Shown: positions 1-11,765 of the stretch, piece after piece
Layout: every line of letters starts with the position of its first letter
How positions within the stretch are numbered: the first letter of the stretch is position 1
NCBI RefSeq assembly: GCF_002443255.2
Contig: NW_019211455.1
Coordinates: 10,944,503-11,008,502 of the forward strand
Origin: Varroa destructor
Taxonomy: Eukaryota; Arthropoda; Arachnida; Mesostigmata; Varroidae
Reading direction: 5' to 3'
DNA length: 64,000 bases
The notes under the pieces: model-generated
The model's input: the letters and a program-made list of their open reading frames with translations, nothing else
Told to the model about the DNA's origin: nothing
The model's database searches: none
Position numbers and translations under genes: made by a program

Positions 1-3000
1 CTAATACCACCTACTGTGTCTACGTGAAGTAACATATGCGTTTTCTGCCTATTTCTTAAGCTCAGCGGCGTATTTTAACACGATGTTCAGTACAAAAAAT
101 CCGCAAAGATATTTCCATCAAATAATCTGCTACACGTTTTGCTTATTCCGATATTATTATTCAATTCAAATATCTTTCTATTATTCTAGCTGTCAGAAAC
201 GTGTGTTCAGCTTAAAAGCACTATTTGCTCTCTGTCTTCGAAAGTTACCCTTGTCTCTGTAACCTGAATTAGGTACGTAATTACTGTGAAATTTTATTTT
301 GAGTGCCTAAACGCTGTCATTTTTTGATGTTTGCAGATAGCTTCTGTGTCCGTTATCGATTTACCGAGGACTAGTTAGACCAAGTTCTATATTAAGATCT
401 CTTGTTATCTATGCCAATTAACCAAACGGCTAGTTAGCGCTTAGAACACCGAAGAAATCTTTAGTGTTGGTCTTCATAGCAGTTTCTCATTCTGCTATGA
501 GACGTCCTGTGCCACTTTCCCGGTGAATGTGAACCTTAAAGGCACTGGTCTACCTCAATGTCGGCGATAGCTATCATCGATCCCACTGCTATAATTAGAT
601 CACCCGTAGGACAAGGGTATGCGGCCTGATCCGTGAGCCGTCCACGCCTAACTTTGTCTTGCTGCCTGATAGTACAGACCCTGAGCTACCACATCATTCG
701 GCTGTACATGTGCCGCATTTTGCTTGGTTCACAGTCAGGTCGGGTCGGTTTAGAAAGTGGATGGATGACTTGGGAAGACTGCTACCGGGGGGGGGGGGGG
801 GGGCACCTGGATATAGCGCGCTATCGAGAAAGTGAACGGAGGGCCACGGCTAGAAAGGGCATCTTACCTTTGGGTACGTTGCGGTGTCAGACGACATTCA
901 GGCGCCAACTCCGGAGTTGAGGCTGCATCACAGGTCCATCTGTCGGGCCATTGACTTTGAGTTGAGAGCCTATCGTCAGAACACGACAATTAAATGCCGC
1001 AGGCGAGTGGATCTGAGCTGTACAAAGGACTGGCGATTGACCCTTTGTGGCGGAGGTAGCTACTGCTCCTCGAGATACGTAAACGCTAACAGCTTGTTCG
1101 TAAGTAAAACCTTGACAGTACTAACTCTAGTTGATTATTATGTACCTGCAAATATTATGACAAAATGGAAAAGCACATGATGAAACCTCCGTCAAAAAAA
1201 TACAGAAGGGTTAAAAGAACGTTTGAGTCTCGTTTCTCAAATCATGATGCTTATGTTTCCTGTTAGATTTTAACCTTCGATGTATAAGAGTGTATCTCTT
1301 AAATACAGAGGGGTTGCTAAATGGTGTCCCACGTGTTCATCAGATGATGAAAAAACCACCGTACATAGAGCCACAATTGTTCCCTTAAAGTAGTTGCGAT
1401 AACAAATAGGTGGAAAACACATAGAGGAGAAAATGAACACTTTACATACATAGCGTAGTTTACGAAATAACGACAACGTTCAACAATGACTTTAGACGCT
1501 GATCAATGCTCCAGATAGCAATTACAACCATACGTTCAATTACGTTAAGGTTATGGATGAACAAAGCAATGGCACAAGGCCTAACGCCATGTACTCAACA
1601 GGAAGAGCAAGCTCTGAACGACATGAAGGCAGGCAGCGATGTAAGCGCGCCATTTTTGTTTTATTTTATTTGAAACATTTTTGTGTGCGAAATAATAGAA
1701 GGCATAATAAATGATTTGTACATATAGCCCAGAGGTGATAATTAAACACTTACCTGTTAACTTGGCGCTATTTTCATTTTAATTAGCAGCTAAAAACAAT
1801 CGTAGACGAGTATCGATTACTTAGTTGAGCGTATAGATATTGTTTGGCCTGTAATTTATCCTGAATCTCCAATGGGGCAACATTTAGTAACAGATGTGAG
1901 CTACTGTGTAAATTCAATCATATGATACTTTTTCATCTATCTAAAAAAACTGATTTTTGATGGAAAACATCGGTATTATTGTGCTTCATGTCAAACCACT
2001 TTATATATATACAGCAAAAAATTTCGAATCAAATTAGAAGTTAATAAGATTATCGAAGCCTTCACAAACGGGTGTGTTAGGTGATTATTTTGACGAACGA
2101 ACGATAGCTTACTAGCCAATACCAGACGTTCTTAGCTAGAAAAAACGCCTCCGTAGTACGTGAATTCAACATATTCCAACAGATAATGAAAGTCACGCGC
2201 TGACTGAGGATGACCCACGAGAAAACTCATATATGTAGCCCCGTTTACACTTGTAAAGCTGGGTTAGTTCGGTAGTGGCCGCAGCAGTAGCAACTGTTGT
2301 TTTTTTTCTGTTTCTAGCTTCGTGGTTCTTCCCGTTCGGCGTCTGTTCCCTATTTATTATATATATATATATATTTTTTTGTTTTTCTATTGTCTATTTT
2401 TTTCTATTTTGAATAGTGTTGTGTTCACGTTGTCTAGTCCTAGTCGTCGGTAGCTTGTTATCGGCGCCACTGTCGGCCACCTGTGTACAACTCCCAGACC
2501 ACGTCGACTTTCGATGTTGTACCGTCTCCTGTAAAACATTAGAGAATAGATATGCTGAACTATCGTGATCGTCTTCGCCAGTGAACACAGAGACGCGTAA
2601 CGTAACTAGACGCTGTCTAATGTTGTAAATAGCGTTTCTGGTATCGTTTCTATCGCTGTATATATGTATCTAACCGTGGAGTACATCCTGTACTGTGCGG
2701 TGCCAGTTTGTTAAGCCTCCTGTTACGATCCGGCTGGCACGCGCCGAGCTCGTAAGCCAACTTACATATATCCGGTCCCACGGATTAACCGGTTTCCCGC
2801 CAAAATTTAATGTCGCGTTAAGCCAACAGCCCTGGCCAGTAACACTTCGGCCGTCTTGACGAATCGAATAGAAAAATTTGGCTAGATATATGTATTCTAG
2901 ATTCTAGCTCTATTCGTGTATGCACATGGAACGTTCCGGCTGAAGGCTATAGAACAATGCAACGATGCCGTCACACGACCGCTATTGTGGCACCGCTAAT

Positions 3001-3280
3001 AGAATATTGTTTGTTACTATACATATGTACTGCCAAATCAATGTCCTTCGGCATTTCACTACCGCTGCATGAAATCCTACCAACGGTTACAATCGAGTGG
3101 GAGAACGAACTTTGTTCCTGGTAGTAACGTGTCCTCTTGCGTATACGTGATCCACATAATCGGACACCTGTTATTTGCCCTATTTCAATAAATACCGCGG
3201 TGAAAACTCTAATGCATGAAACCAATCAGCAACATAATAGTAGTAAACATGGATTACTGTTTCACATACGATGTACGACA
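1..3280. other. Intergenic DNA, no gene recognised
   Basis: This is AT-rich unique-looking sequence. Open frames are short, overlap on both strands and show no recognisable protein motif. It contains a 17-base G run (787-803) and a short AT-repeat stretch near 2358-2374. I see no gene here. Confidence 0.6.
787..803. repeat. Poly-G homopolymer (17 G)
   Basis: An uninterrupted run of 17 G is read directly. It is the longest of seven G or C runs of at least 12 bases, all in the first 27 kb. Its exact length may be affected by sequencing error. Confidence 0.95.
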
Positions 3281-3284
3281 CACA

Positions 3285-3302
3285 CCCCCCCCCCCCGCCC
3301 CC
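3285..3302. repeat. Poly-C tract (12 C, then G and 5 C)
   Basis: A C12 run is followed by one G and five more C. The arrangement of a long C run, one G and five C recurs at 4373-4391. Confidence 0.95.
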
Positions 3303-3401
3303 GGTAGACCTGATATTATACAGTTTGTGTGGATTCAGAACAAGGGTGTACCGCAAACATACTCTAGCGACTGGTTTATTTGGTAATTACTATAATTACT
3401 A

Positions 3402-3447
3402 TTTATATCTCTATCATTTCCTATATGGGAAATGATAGCGATATAAA
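3402..3447. repeat. Hairpin with 20-bp arms
   Basis: Two 20-base arms (3402-3421 and 3428-3447) are reverse complements with one mismatch, separated by a 6-base loop (TATATG). The 11 bp nearest the loop pair perfectly (CTATCATTTCC with GGAAATGATAG). Nothing coding is nearby. It could be the foldback core of a small non-autonomous DNA element or a structured RNA; the sequence alone does not decide. Confidence 0.85.
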
Positions 3448-4213
3448 GGTTAAGATATTATTAGCACCAAAACCAACGTATGGAAACAAGTGCTACCACG
3501 GAGTAGAAATTATTCAGACCAGTGGATACCGATGTTTTGTGTTATAAATAGAGACTTTTTTTCATTTATAGTCATTGATTGAATTATCAGAAAATTTCGA
3601 TTAGAGGCATGCTTTTGGCCTATAGTGTCCTGCAAAATTCTGTCGAGCGGGTCCGAGGTAGCGCAATGTAAGTTGCTATAAATATTATGGGAAAAAGTCG
3701 CTTATACAACAAAAATAGGAGCATGGTGCTTATTATGGACGACTTAGTACATCAAAAATCTTCTTTAGAAAAATACGCCAGCTCGAGCTGCAGGACGTTT
3801 CTAACCTGTCTGATAAAAATAACTTTCGGAACCGACATTTCGTCTCTGTTACTAAGGCAGGGAGCTCTATTTTCGCTAATCTATAGCCGATGCATCATTT
3901 AGCCTTTCTAACCTTAACCTAATTAGAGATTCCATTTTTCTCTCTCATTTCAGTTGCAGTTCAGCTTTTGCACCGGCCAAACTGTAATTATCGACTGCCG
4001 CGCGCGCGCGCACATAATTCAACGACAAATTTATTCCTGAGCCTATTTGCTTAATTCCCTTAAGTTTTATATCCTTAACGGCAGTGTTAAATTGCACACA
4101 CTGGAAAAAAGCTTCTATGAATACAAAACAGAAGACCCTCATTGACAGGAAACTGCAAAGGCCTCTACCCACGTGCTATAATGCTACCCACAAACGCCGA
4201 GGATAAAGTAGAC

Positions 4214-4351
4214 CCCATATAGGAGAAAGTGAAGCCGACATATAATTGGTCCGTCATTGCCATATGACGGCACTTATTGAGCGAGCGACGCGCCTAACCA
4301 ATCGACCCGGTTTAAGTGAACGCGTCGCATTCTGTGTGTAGCCCTATATGG
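4214..4351. repeat. Possible small foldback element with 9-bp inverted ends
   Basis: CCATATAGG at 4214-4222 is the exact reverse complement of CCTATATGG at 4343-4351. Between them are a nested inverted pair (ATTGGT and ACCAAT) and a 7-bp stem (CCGTCAT and ATGACGG). GTAG occurs just outside both ends and could be a 4-bp target duplication. This layout resembles a MITE, but such short repeats can arise by chance. Confidence 0.3.
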
Positions 4352-4372
4352 TAGCTGATTGAAAAGAATCTG

Positions 4373-4391
4373 CCCCCCCCCCCCCGCCCCC
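4373..4391. repeat. Poly-C tract (13 C, then G and 5 C)
   Basis: A C13 run is followed by one G and five C, nearly the same layout as 3285-3302. No gene is adjacent. Confidence 0.95.
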
Positions 4392-5230
4392 TTCCGCTCT
4401 CAATGTGACAAAACAGATGCAATAGCCGTAACACCTACGAGGCAATTAGGCCGGCCGCAACACGATTAGCTTGGTCGGTTGCCTCAAGCTAAACAAGTCG
4501 TCCACTTTTCCCCAATGCCTCGGGGCATGTATCGCCTATTCAGCCTTTCGCTCATTTGAGCACTTTATAGTGCTCTAATTTTGCCACATATGGCTCCCCT
4601 CAGGGATCAATTGTCCGTGGAATTGCCAACTGTCTTATCGGAAACTGGACAGCTGTAATGTCTGTACGGAAAATAACTCTATGCTAAATAAAGATTTCCG
4701 ATTGAAACGTATGCATTTCTGGGGCATACTTTTGTAGGATTCAAAATGGCAGTTTATAAAATTTTCTGATACAACCTATTTGAATCAGGTCAACCACACG
4801 TACTAGATAACCTGTGTGGGTAAATCAAGCTACTCTTGTTACTCGTATAAAATGTTTTAAAAGAAGACTGTGGTGGTCCGTATGAGGAGAAAAGATCTTT
4901 CCAATATGTCCGTCTTTTTGGAAGGCTAAATTTGTCTAATAGTTGTTCCGCAAGTCAATCAGTAAATCCAACCTATTCGAATTACCGAGTAATCTCCAAA
5001 TCCACCATTAATGGCAATTGCCTGGCTTGGTGTGCTTAAATTTCTTTAACTTTTACCGATACACGGTTAGCGCTTTTATAGATAAGATAACGACATGCTT
5101 GATATGCATGCTCGACTTTCAAGTAGCTTCTGATAACTTATTTTGGGATGTTGTTTACACTATAGATTTAGACGTATCGTCACGTCATAGCTGAGACGTA
5201 AACTTCATATCTGTTAGGAGGTACTCAGGG

Positions 5231-5429
5231 ATGCTATGCATGACTTTTTTTTTGTTTTTTTTTTTGGAGGTTAAGGGCAAATGCACTATGCAGACCGAAC
5301 GTAGGCAGGACATGACTGCTCTTTGTCCGGTACTGTGGGACTCTCACCCACTAAACCCTGGACCCCTTTTTCAGCTCGGGCCATGGTTCGGTACATGTTT
5401 GATATTACTTCGAAATGCTATGCATGACT
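5231..5429 (-). mobile_element. Retroposed insertion (SINE-like) with 15-bp target-site duplications
   Basis: The 15-mer ATGCTATGCATGACT occurs at 5231-5245 and again at 5415-5429. Between the copies lies a segment of about 169 bp. It begins on the plus strand with a T run broken by one G (5246-5265), so on the minus strand the element ends in a poly-A tail. A perfect direct repeat with the tail abutting one copy is the classic signature of LINE-mediated retroposition. The body has no long frame and only weak resemblance to tRNA A and B boxes, so its source RNA is unknown. The perfect duplication suggests a fairly recent insertion. The assembly gap starts about 20 bp downstream. Confidence 0.75.
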
Positions 5430-5449
5430 AGTCGAATGATCATCGTCCC

Positions 5450-5474
5450 NNNNNNNNNNNNNNNNNNNNNNNNN
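5450..5474. other. Assembly gap (25 N)
   Basis: Twenty-five consecutive N are present. The true size of the missing sequence cannot be told from the window. Confidence 0.99.
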
Positions 5475-7549
5475 CCTGATTGATTACGTACCGACATGTT
5501 TCTACTAGTACCTATATGTAGCACAAGTGCAAACTTGGACTGTTATGTTTCCCCGATGCTTTCCAGCTCCAAAAAGTAAGTCTATGAACGAGATCATGCT
5601 CCCTGTTTCCCCCAAAAAAGAACATATCTTTCTAATCTGCCCACATCACATAATGACCTGATGTAGGCTAACCTGCAGGACAAACAATCCATCAATTAGT
5701 CGAAATCTAAAATGAATCAATCCACCGTACCTCTGACCTGTAATCAGTAATTAACCTAGTGAGTCGTCCATACTGAATCATTTGAAAAATTGGATTCAAT
5801 AATTGCTTAAAACTACTATATTCCATTAAGCCTATAGCGACCTTTGAGGATAGTTTACCAATGTTGAGACAATGAAAAGATTGAACATCACAAAAAGATA
5901 GGTATTTCACTCTAGGCCTCAGGATTTTCTAACAGAAACAAACCTGCTAGAGAGAACTGCCATGTTTTTTTCGTAAATTTAATAATAAAAATTTTTTTTC
6001 ATACATATTTTAATGATATCCTCGAATAATATATAAAATGACAAAAAATAATGATATGAAATGTATACCTAAACTTGGTAATATTATACTTATATATACA
6101 CTAAAGTCTGTTATATTGGTATGCAAAACAGTACTTTCCAGCTTTACTGCAGTCGAGTTCAAATAATAATACAATGATGTGGCAAGGGGCTCGTATGCGT
6201 ATTGCATACACACGTGTTTACGTTTTTGGGCATTCGTCTCTATACATCTAAACCCTGCCTTCATCGAATTCGTTCAACATGGCCGCTTGTCGTCACAGTG
6301 TGGGCGTCTTAAGGTTGTTCGAGCGACCCAGCTTATGAAAGTACAAAGCGGACATAAATTTCTATATATGAAGCCACGGTCTCAATCTGTAAGGAGCGAA
6401 ATTGTCGTCCATTTTGTAGCTTGGCTAAATTTAAGGGTCAAAAAAAAAGTGATGATGTTGCATGGAACTATTCTATTCCATTGATAAATCGTCTTGACGA
6501 AGAGGAAATAGAACGTATTCCTGGTGATTTATCACGCCCAAGCCGGACTTCAGTTCGATTATTCAACAAACTGTGAATTTTTTGCCCACATGTAAACAAA
6601 CAAGAGTATTCTGAACATATTAGTATCGAGTTATTGAAGCATATCCTGCACTAGAGACTGGGCTGGTACAAGCGAATTTGGCGAACTTCGGAACGAACTA
6701 ACCCTTCAACGAAATAGGGTAGAAACATTGTTAATGTTTGTGTGTACTCTACTTTCATCCTAAACACATGTCCCAGTGCTTTAGCAGCCTTTGGACGACC
6801 ATATAGCTGCTATTTACATTTCCGTACGTAATTTTTCTATCTGTGGCCTTTCGAAAGAAACTGATAGTAAAACACGCTTGCCCATCACACTTTTTAGGGC
6901 ATGGAAATCCCCGTGATCGGATGGACTTCAGTTGCTAGAATGAGCGGCTTGAATTCGTTTGCCTAACTCAGGAAGTAATGGAGACATGACGGTAAGGTTT
7001 GTTGGTGTCCTAAATAAATAAACTGCATGCTTCCAACCGCTATTCAAGCCGTTTTTGCCACAGCAGACTACATCCGTTGTTTCAAGATCATCGTACGACT
7101 TTGATATCCGTTACAAGTATGATCATCATCTTACGTCCCTGCCTACTCCACACAACGGCCGAACGGCTGGCAGTAGATATTGAACCATATCTCGTCTATG
7201 GAGACCGTATCCTTCAAATGAGTTGCCTGCTAATTGAAGTTCCGTATCCGTACTTTTATCCTGGAGTGAATTCAATTGTTTCGGCAATAAGCTTCTACAA
7301 GGTTCAACTATCTTCATCAAGTTAAGTTATTCAACTTCAAAGTTGATTGAATTCGCCTGTAATAGCCCAGTAAAATCCTCAACTTATCGCAACTGAGCAA
7401 TAGTGTAACATTTACTGGCTTCTAAACAATGGCTATGAGTTGAGTCAAGCCGCACCCACTAGTATTTAAGTAAATGTACAATTAAGGTTGTGTTACGTGT
7501 CACTATTAATAAGCTTTTTTAAATTTCACAAAACAATTATTTTGTTCTA
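5475..7549. other. Intergenic DNA, no gene recognised
   Basis: This is AT-rich sequence. Frames up to about 100 codons occur on both strands, but none has a recognisable domain. I see no gene here. Confidence 0.55.
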
Positions 7550-7902
7550 GGACTTCGCTGTGATGCTTCATGTCAAGGGGTAGCTCGAGCAAATGTTCTA
7601 ATGGTAGAGGAAATATTAACTTTAGCAAAAGATTTTATTGTTTTGGAGTCTAAGGAACTAAAAGGAAAAGTTGATTTAGGTGGAGTTATCATGCAAATGC
7701 CTGCTATTCAAATTACGCAACGGGTTTATCTTGGTGATAAACCTTTTCGACCTATCACCAAGATCCAACCACCGATCACCAAGATCTCTTTGACGAGGCA
7801 TGGTACGCATCCAAGCATTTCCCTGCGGCTAAACGTTTTTTCAAAAAATTGGGTATACTCTTAGAACAAAAGACTGAAGTGAAAGAAGAGTCTAAGCGAT
7901 AA
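7550..7902 (+). pseudogene. Frameshifted coding-like fragment, family not recognised
   Basis: One frame is open from about 7550 and includes the peptide VARANVLMVEEILTLAKDF, continuing to about 7770. A second frame, offset by two bases, is open from about 7774 and reads HQDLFDEAWYASKHFPAAK, ending in a charged Lys/Glu-rich stretch and a TAA at 7900-7902. The two frames together look like one small helical protein broken by a frameshift. The switch lies at a 21-base tandem duplication in which ATCACCAAGATC occurs twice, which could be the disabling change. A possible splice acceptor (TTTTGTTCTAG) precedes 7551, so a real exon with an assembly error is the alternative. I do not recognise the protein. 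The coding nature is inferred only from the residue pattern. Confidence 0.35.
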
Positions 7903-10900
7903 ATATGTGGGTGATGACTATACAAAACCCAAATCTCGGAGATCATGGTATACGTGTTGCTGAAATATACATTTACTAGTTTAACGGTAGTTATGAACGA
8001 TATAGAAACTGAACAGAACTTCTTCAGCAGCTTCTATTTTTTTTTAATACGCCTGGGGACTTCTTTCAACATGTAATACAGCCATACATGATAACTAAAA
8101 TAACAGTTGTCGTCTAGATTTGTTGGCCAGTCGGGGGCGTAGTGTTTCTGCAACTATATACTCAAGGACTTTCCTTCGGAACAAGACGAAAAGCATTTAT
8201 AAAAAAATCTAGAACATGTAATGCACTTACACTTAAGTACCTTTGAGGTTTCGTCAATCTGGTCCAATGGTGGCTCGGTCAAATACAATGCCACTACGAT
8301 TATTACCGTTATTACCTATAATCACTCTTATATGTAAAGCATTCATCTTAAGCGCAAAAAGGTAAAAGAAAAGGTAAGGTAGCAGACTCCTTCATGATAG
8401 CATTTCGCTTTACTTACTTAACCATATGGAACAGTCCTATGGTACATATCCGAAAAAGTCGATAATACTTGCAAAGCTGAATTGAGCTTTTCTATTTAAA
8501 ACGTCAGCGCTATTGACCTACTATCAGGTGGAAACGTCGTAGACTTCTTATTATTTATAATTTTTCATCAGAGTTCATCTGTTATATCCAGTCTGCGTTG
8601 CAGTTACCATTTTGCCTTTTCCTTACGCCTATTCTAAATCGCTGTATTGCATTTTATTCTCTAAGCGAACCCGGGAGTGGGGGGGGGGGGGGCATAAACA
8701 CAAAGTAAACGGCTCAAACTAATTTCGATGACCCGCCTCGCTGGTCTCGCATAAGTGGCCACCCGGTGGTGGTCGGGGACGTGAGTTCATCGTGCTGTAA
8801 TCGGGAGAGCATTCACAATATTCTAATGCAACTGCCCCCGCCGCTGCTCTTTCTACATTTACCTTTATTTTCTGCATGGGAACATCAATGCGCTGCGATG
8901 ACATGTGGGCAATTTGGTAGTCCACCGAAGCGAGAGCAGCATCTCAGTGCCATCGCCAGATGGGCGCAGCAGCGGCGTCCGTTGCGGTGGAAAAGTAAAC
9001 TACCATCGTTTGACCTCGCGTTCGACGGCGCACGCAGCTACCCCCGATGCCTTCCTTATGCCAACTGCACCCGCTGAATGCAAGGCCGCTCACATATATT
9101 TGAACTGCTCGCATACTGAGGTTCAGTCGACCAGCAATTCGGGGGCCCATCTGTTCCATCCTATACGTTTACTATATGGCCTCCCGCCCCCCGCAACCGT
9201 CGCGAGCACCACCCTCTTCCCTACCACCTGCGCAAACTTCTAGATTTTCAAGAGTTCTAAAAAAGCTGTTCTTCGTTTTGTCTACATTACTTGCCCATAT
9301 CGAATACGCAGCATCAGCGACGCCAGCAGCAGCAACAGTACCGATCTCCGAAACAACTTTCTTAATACTGTATTATACTGGCGTAGTAATTTTGTAGAGA
9401 ACGCATTCGACCGATAGGTGGATAGAGAATCATAAATCTTAGCCCGAGCCAGCTCTGAAAGCGGCTGTCGTTTACATGTTCAAATGGAAGCATTGCTGCC
9501 TCGACCACCTTCACCTGACTGTCGCCGGCCTAGGTCTAACGTCGATTTCACCTTTGACCGACAAAGGCTGATGGCCGCCTTCGTAGCTTCATAGCCGCCG
9601 ACCTGCGCGCCGAGACCTGCCTAAATTTCCAGCTCACTCCTCGGTTTGTGTGTCAAGGCAGTCGTATAGGCACGACGAAAACATAATATATGCCTATGTC
9701 TGCATATACACATACGTAGCCATATTACCATTCACGCACTCAGTCGTATTTCTTATTTATAATGTATGTTCACTTTTTTTTTCATACCACCAGTTTCGTT
9801 CTAGCTTGAGGGAGTTGGTTAGTGAAAGCAGCTACAGTCTATGATGGTTCGCATCCGTTTCTCGGCCTCGTAAACCGAAGATCTTCAGCGGAGGCTAAAG
9901 TGTACCCTCGTCGCAAACTCGTTTTATGCCCCAGTATTATGGCAGTAGCGCCAATGCCTTTTTGTCGGTTCTTCGCCAGCTTCTGGCCTTCCACCTGTGT
10001 GACGTTGCCGTCCCGCGCGACACTCGGTACACGGCGTTCTCCTGTGCCGCTCGCGGGTGAATGATTGCTTTTCTATAATCTTTCATATGTATGTGTACCG
10101 AACGACATTTGCCTTTAGGTTTGTGTATCTCGCCGTATGTATGTGCCTCTCTGCCAGTGCGTCTCTTAATGGCTGTGTAGTCTTATGCGTGTGTGCGCAC
10201 TTCGAAGAAAGCGCACTGCCAAGTAGGTGGAGTCACACCCACATGAGTCCCACCCTTGCCACCACCAGCACGAAATAGCTCGACGAGTCAATCGACACGA
10301 TGTGCGGTGGGTCATAGGCACGAAAAGCCAGTATCGGTATTTTCGTTAGCATTAGCGCGACAGCGTCGCAGTCGAAGCTAGATGGGGTTTCGCCATTCGG
10401 CTGACGAATTTCCAAGTAAACCTGGGCTCCTTTTACCCTTACCCATATTAATGTTGCATATGCTCTCCCTCTAAACGTTACAGTTACCTTCCCCATATTC
10501 ATATTACTTTTGTCCTCGCCATTCTCTGCCCTGATCCTTACCTTTGTTGTCGACAATGTAGCTGATTCAACACTTGCGCTGCACACATAGTCTATCCTAT
10601 CTGTACGCGCTGCCACGTCGTGGGCTACCACGCTGGAAGTTTAGCAGCATTTTACTCACAAGAGTAGTGATAATAATCAGTGTTTCCTGATTAGCCGTTG
10701 GCGTTGGGGAAGTTTTCACCAGACAACTTGCCCGAAAATACGGCAAAGCTTCGTTTAGGGTTCTGGGTTTTATTTGCTATTGCACTGATTTTCTGCGCGA
10801 CTTTTTACTACCTTTCGCTTTATCGACAATGCGACGGCAATGGCGTGAATGGCACTTACTGAGAGTGAACCTATGTACTACGTGATGGCTGTAGCGGCAC

Positions 10901-10961
10901 CACTGGCGCTCTTCACGACCTAAGGGATGGATGCCGTTCGGCAGGACATTTTAATCGTTTC
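7903..10961. other. Intergenic DNA, no gene recognised
   Basis: This is mixed-composition sequence with a 14-base G run at 8679-8692 and overlapping short frames on both strands at 8719-9243. The frame at 10233-10631 on the minus strand (132 codons) has no recognisable domain and no supporting splice sites. I see no defensible gene. Confidence 0.5.
8679..8692. repeat. Poly-G homopolymer (14 G)
   Basis: A run of 14 G is read directly, with no gene adjacent. Confidence 0.95.
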
Positions 10962-11350
10962 TTAAAAGCTCTGTCTCCTTCTTTTGCCGTATCTCTCTCT
11001 TCCTTCTCGGCCTCGGTGGTTCTCCCTCTCTGACTCAGGCCCCCGCTGTGTCCCTCCTGCAGCTTTAGTTCGTCGGTCGCCGCGTACAGCTCTTTCTACC
11101 CCATCTACTTCACTTCCCTTTTCAACGACCACCAACACCAATACGACCAGGGCCACCGCCGTCGACGAAGCAGCAACCCCCTTAGCTGGGACGGGTAGTC
11201 GCTTGCAGAATAGCGACGTGAAGCTCGTCGTGGGAGTGGTACTTCTATCGTTTCTCCAAGGGAAATGAAGGAACTAACTGGGAAGAGGATTTCGGCAGAG
11301 AGAGGGGCGCAAGCCCTCGGAAGCGGCAGCAAAACCGTCGTTCGCTGAAA

Positions 11351-11362
11351 GGGGGGGGGGGG
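11351..11362. repeat. Poly-G homopolymer (12 G)
   Basis: A run of 12 G lies inside the GC-rich patch. Confidence 0.95.
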
Positions 11363-11726
11363 TAAGCGTCGGACCACGGGGGAAAGAGGGGGTGCATATG
11401 TCATCGCCAGATGACGCCTGCTCCCTCTTTGGCGAGCAAGTCGCGCGACGAGACGAGAGCGAGCTGACAGTGGAGGGAAAAAAGGGGGGAGCCTTAGAAT
11501 GGCTTCTCCGTGTCTCTGTGCGTGGGGGTGTCTGGGTTCTGGGTAACGCTGATGGTCGCGGAGACAGACAGCAGCAAACCAATGCTGGCGGTATAGCGGC
11601 GCGCTGCGTCGTGCAGTCGGAGCGTCTTCAGCAGTATCCCGCGAAGTCACCTCCCAAAAGGGAGCGAATCAACGTTGAGGACTGCTCGGGAAGGGAGAGA
11701 CTCAGCGGAGAGAGGATACGCGACCA

Positions 11727-11740
11727 GGGGGGGGGGGGGG
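11727..11740. repeat. Poly-G homopolymer (14 G)
   Basis: A run of 14 G lies at the end of the GC-rich patch. Confidence 0.95.
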
Positions 11741-11765
11741 CACACTACGCTCACCGTCACTAGCT

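Larger units (their letters stand above)
10962..11765. other. GC-rich patch with overlapping frames on both strands
   Basis: Composition becomes clearly richer in G and C, CpG is frequent, and two G runs (11351-11362, 11727-11740) are present. Frames of 94 to 181 codons overlap on both strands, as expected from a shortage of AT-rich stop codons. The translations are low-complexity (Arg, Pro, Ser) with no domain. This could be a CpG-rich promoter or 5' UTR of an unseen gene, but no exon or start can be fixed. Confidence 0.45.

Noticed and set aside
11105..11650. 181-codon minus-strand frame
   Set aside because: It overlaps other long frames on both strands in a GC-rich patch, is Arg/Pro/Ser-rich, and has no domain or splice context. 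It is best explained by few stop codons in GC-rich DNA.
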